From Polyrhizophydium stewartii (taxonomy: Eukaryota; Chytridiomycota; Chytridiomycetes; Rhizophydiales), in the NCBI GenBank assembly GCA_027604665.1, contig JADGIZ010000669.1, positions 1 through 10,299 of the forward strand: a stretch of 10,299 nt of DNA, in the 5' to 3' direction. The position numbers and the translations under genes are program-made. The notes below the pieces were generated by a model. That model searched no databases. It was given only the letters and a program-made list of their open reading frames with translations, and was not told where the DNA came from. Positions 7,753-10,299 of this stretch are shown here, one piece after another (the stretch's first letter is position 1; each line of letters opens with the position of its first letter).

Positions 7753-10299
7753 TTACTCGAGAAGCGACTCCTCGATTGTCTCGTCTTCGCCAGACGTCTG
7801 CTGACTCTTTCCAAGCACCCATACCCCGGCGACAATGAGCCCCATGCCGAGGGTCAGAAAGAGCAGGTCGAGCGGCGAGTAGAAGCCAAAGGCGTCGAGG
7901 TACACGATCGAGTTGGCGAGCGAAAGGCACGTGAAGAGAGTGTAAAAGACAGGGATCACAAAGACAGGGAGGTGGTAGTGGAGCGCCTTGTTGAGCGAGT
8001 AAAGCTGGGAATGAGGTGGTGCGGTTGTGTGGGTAGGTGGACGCTGGTTAGCACAGTGCGCGAGTGCGCGGGGCTGAGATTGTGGGATGGTACAAGGAGC
8101 ATGGGACCTACTTGAGCAAAGATACTCAGGCCCAGGATGGCCAAGAGTACAAAGGCAAATGCGCCGCGGAACTGGTTATCACTATCAAAGATGGATATGA
8201 CAATGAGCTCGACGCTGCACGCCATACAGCGTGATGCGAGTAAAACGGCCGCCGCAGCGCCAAAGAAGGGAGTGGTGGTGATCGGCACAAGGCTTTGTTC
8301 AGCCATACGGGCAAATCGCCTCTTGCCAGCGAACATCACTCACCCGCTTTTGGTCAGCAGCAGCGTGCCTGAGGCCGTGATGCCGCCCACGACGGCATAG
8401 AGGATGCCGACGAGAGCCGTGAGCTGGCCGCGCTTGACGCGGATGGTGATGGACCGTGCCGAGACAGAGTCGCGCGGAACTCGCAGCATGCCGCCTGCGT
8501 CGTCGTGCACGGTGTAGAGCGACAGGACGCCAGCGCCCGAGGGGCCGGCGACACCTGTGACGCCCGTAATCGACGTGCTTGCGGACAAGCCCCTGCCCGG
8601 CATGCCTGCCAACGAGCTGCGAGCCGATCCTGGCTGCGCCGTGCGCCAGTGCCCTGGAGAGGATCGCACCCGCCGCGCGGCAACAGCGCCGACAGGATCG
8701 GCTGGCTGCCCGGCAAGCGTGGCCGAAGCGGCAGTGAGCGTCGCAGATCCGGCGCCGTGCGAGTAGTCGCTCGAGTCGTGCACAAAGTGGATGACGCTGA
8801 CGAAGCTCTCGCGCGCGGCAGTGTCGGCGGCGTGTGCTGGCAGCAGCTGCGTTCCGGTGCTGGTGCGCTGCAGCGACCTGCGCGCCGTCGGTGGCAGGCC
8901 GTGGTCTCCCGAAGGCACGATCGCAGACTCGGGCGAGAGGCACATGTCCGCTGGTTGTGCGAGCGGATTCGCCCGCTCGGGTTGCATCGGCGTCGGGGCA
9001 TCGCCGGTTGGACCGCGAATCTGAGGCTGCGAGTGCGACGCAGAGGCCAGTTGGTGAGGAGCGCCAGTGTTATGCGGCGCAGGCAGAAGCGACAGCAGAG
9101 GCTCCGAGACAGAGAAGCCACCTGGAGACGGCATTCCGGGGCGGACTGGACCATCGTGGCCGCTTGTGGCGGTGGCTGCGCGATGGCTGCTGTGTTCGGT
9201 CCAAGCCTCGTCGACCGAACTGCGAGGAGGTATGGCGGATGCAACGCGGAGCTGCGGGGGCAGCGGCTGAGAGACGGCGAGAAGGTTGGCGGCCCGCAAC
9301 GACGACGCAGAGCGCCTGAGCCCCGTGAGCGAGGCTGCCGACGACCTGGAGATGAGTGACCGCATGGAGGACAGACTAAACTCGAGATACTTGATGAGCA
9401 CAAACGTGCAGATAATGAACGCAATCTGGACGGAAAAGTAGGCAATAAACGCCGGGCGAGAGTAGAGTTTGATGAGGTCGTCGATTGACTTGCGTGTGTC
9501 CGGCAGGTTCGTGCCAAAGGTGCTCACGACGGCGCAGCCAAAGACAATGAGCACCGTGCCGGCCCAGTCGTAGCGCGTGATGCTTGTGCCGACAAAGACG
9601 CTCGAGAAGATGACGTTGAAGATGAGCCCAGCGGAGCCAAGCGGGGCGAGCACCACGGGCGAGATGAAGCCCAGGGCAATGACGGAGCCAAAGAGCTGGC
9701 AGATCAGATAGAGCGCGAAGCCGAGGTACCACTGGGTGCTGAGATACAGGCGCTTCCAGAGCTCGGCGCGCTCGGCGGCTGAGAGCGGGCGGCGGGCTGG
9801 CGGCGCGGATCCGGATGCGGGGCCGTCTGTGGGCGAGAGCAGCAGCAGGCGCAGCATGGCGAAGATGCCCAGATCGCCGGGCGAGGGGGGCGGAGCGGCA
9901 GGTGCGGCTGAGCCAGGCGCGCGCGGGCCGGGCAGCAAGCGTGTGGTCTCGTTCGCGCCGTTGCCGTCGTCGTCGCTGTCGTCGTCGCCGTCGTCGTCGG
10001 TGTCTTGGTCGTCTGCGTTGCTGGTGGACGATGCGGTGGCGCCGATGGAGAAGCGGATGGCCGGCGCAGCAGATGCCATGCGGGAGGCGGCAGCAGCATC
10101 GGCATCGGCGGCAGCAGCATCGGCGGAGGCGGTGTTTGCCTGCGGGTCGGCAGCGGCCGAGGGCGCAGCGGGCGGGACGTCGACGGCATCCGCAGCGAGC
10201 GGGACAGGGCCGGGCAGATCGAGCGCGAGAGTCTCGAGGTCGCCTGCTGCTGCGGCGGGCGGTGGGCCGGGCGCGGCGCTCGGCGACTGAGGGTGCAGC
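7753..10299 (-). CDS. NIPA-type magnesium transporter, 5' partial, three visible exons
   Basis: NIPA proteins are multi-pass membrane transporters for Mg2+ and some other divalent cations. Visible exons on the minus strand (10298-8344, 8214-8112, 8004-7753) encode 769 codons plus stop, in phase. Counting from the first ATG (10079), helices lie near 118-140 (WYLGFALYLICQLFGSV), 142-164 (VVLAPLGSAGLIFNV, the family's 'PLG' helix), 171-189, 209-231 and 552-576 (LVGILYAVVGGITASG). Further helices follow in exons 2 and 3 (FAFVLLAILGLSIFAQ; VIPVFYTLFTCLSLANSIVY; LFLTLGMGLIVAGVWVLG). The usual first helix is missing. The frame runs open for 73 codons above ATG 10079 to the window edge, so the start and first helix are probably outside. 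An Asp-rich tract (24-38) precedes ETTRLLPG. Residues about 235-550 form a very long Ser/Pro-rich loop. It converges on the CANIN gene. Confidence 0.88.
8005..8111 (-). other. NIPA gene intron 2 (107 nt)
   Basis: Donor GTAGGT at phase 0, branch CTAAC, acceptor CTCATTCCCAG. It joins GLSIFAQ to LYSLNKAL, continuing a conserved NIPA helix-turn. The AG just after the branch is too close to be used. Confidence 0.93.
8215..8343 (-). other. NIPA gene intron 1 (129 nt)
   Basis: Donor GTGAGT after phase 2, acceptor GGCGTGCAG. It joins LLLTKSG to VELIVISIF, the family's 'LLLxKSxVELI' segment. The unspliced frame stops at once (GGG TGA). A clear CTNAC branch is not seen close to the acceptor. Confidence 0.92.
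9964..10013 (-). repeat. GAC-type triplet tract encoding an Asp-rich stretch
   Basis: Repeated GAC/GAT codons (GTC on the plus strand) encode a run of mostly Asp with a few Gly, Ser and Thr in the NIPA protein, about residues 23-38 from ATG 10079. Such tracts vary in length between strains. Confidence 0.7.
10086..10124. repeat. In-frame 21-bp-period direct repeat
   Basis: The 18-bp unit GGCGGCAGCAGCATCGGC occurs at 10086-10103 and again at 10107-10124. The period of 21 bp equals seven codons. In the NIPA frame it encodes Ala-rich ADAAAADADAAAAS upstream of ATG 10079, so it keeps the frame open and fits slippage in coding DNA. Confidence 0.75.

Noticed and set aside
7559..7804. 81-aa plus-strand frame starting at an ATG
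   Set aside because: It overlaps the NIPA 3' end, has no recognisable domain, and lies in UTR sequence.
8505..9359. 284-aa plus-strand frame opposite the NIPA loop
   Set aside because: It is an Arg-rich shadow of the NIPA exon. The minus-strand frame is continuous with membrane helices on both sides.
1..10299. CRISPR arrays, tRNA or rRNA genes, transposon ends
   Set aside because: No spaced direct repeats, cloverleaf patterns, terminal inverted repeats or transposase motifs were seen.

Overview
The window looks like nuclear DNA of a GC-rich eukaryote, most probably a fungus. Four protein genes can be read. Three of them are interrupted by short spliceosomal introns (about 61-129 nt), most with GT-AG ends and several with a CTGAC or CTAAC branch-site motif. 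There are no operons, Shine-Dalgarno sites or prokaryotic mobile elements. Intron length, protein families and gene spacing point to fungi. A retained SLF2/CANIN-type protein that resembles the animal one, and an E2F-like promoter site, would suit an early-diverging lineage, but that placement is tentative.

Layout from left to right. (1) Positions 52-678, plus strand: a DUF1684-family protein, whose 5' end may lie outside the window. (2) 679-1177: a 499-bp convergent spacer with a pyrimidine-rich plus strand, simple repeats and a perfect 16-bp GC palindrome. (3) 1178-2499, minus strand: SEN54, the structural subunit of the tRNA-splicing endonuclease, in four exons (361 aa). (4) 2500-2555: a 56-bp divergent spacer with an E2F-like site and, on the SEN54 side, a 27-nt upstream ORF whose TGA overlaps the SEN54 ATG. 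(5) 2556-7349, plus strand: a six-exon gene for a 1458-aa CANIN-domain protein, related to SLF2/Nse6, the loader of the Smc5/6 complex. It has a PIP-box-like N-terminal motif, several SUMO-interacting-motif candidates, a long disordered region and a helical C-terminal half. (6) 7350-7752: a convergent spacer with an AATAAA signal. (7) 7753-10299, minus strand: a NIPA-type magnesium transporter with two introns. It is open to the window edge, so its first membrane helix and start probably lie beyond it, and it carries an unusual loop of about 315 residues.

The genes do not form a pathway. The one pairing of note is the head-to-head SEN54/CANIN arrangement (RNA processing and genome maintenance), which must share regulatory DNA. 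All exon models were assembled by hand from splice signals, phase and family motifs. Each full model sums to a multiple of three, but no transcript evidence is available. I found no RNA genes, transposons or CRISPR arrays.
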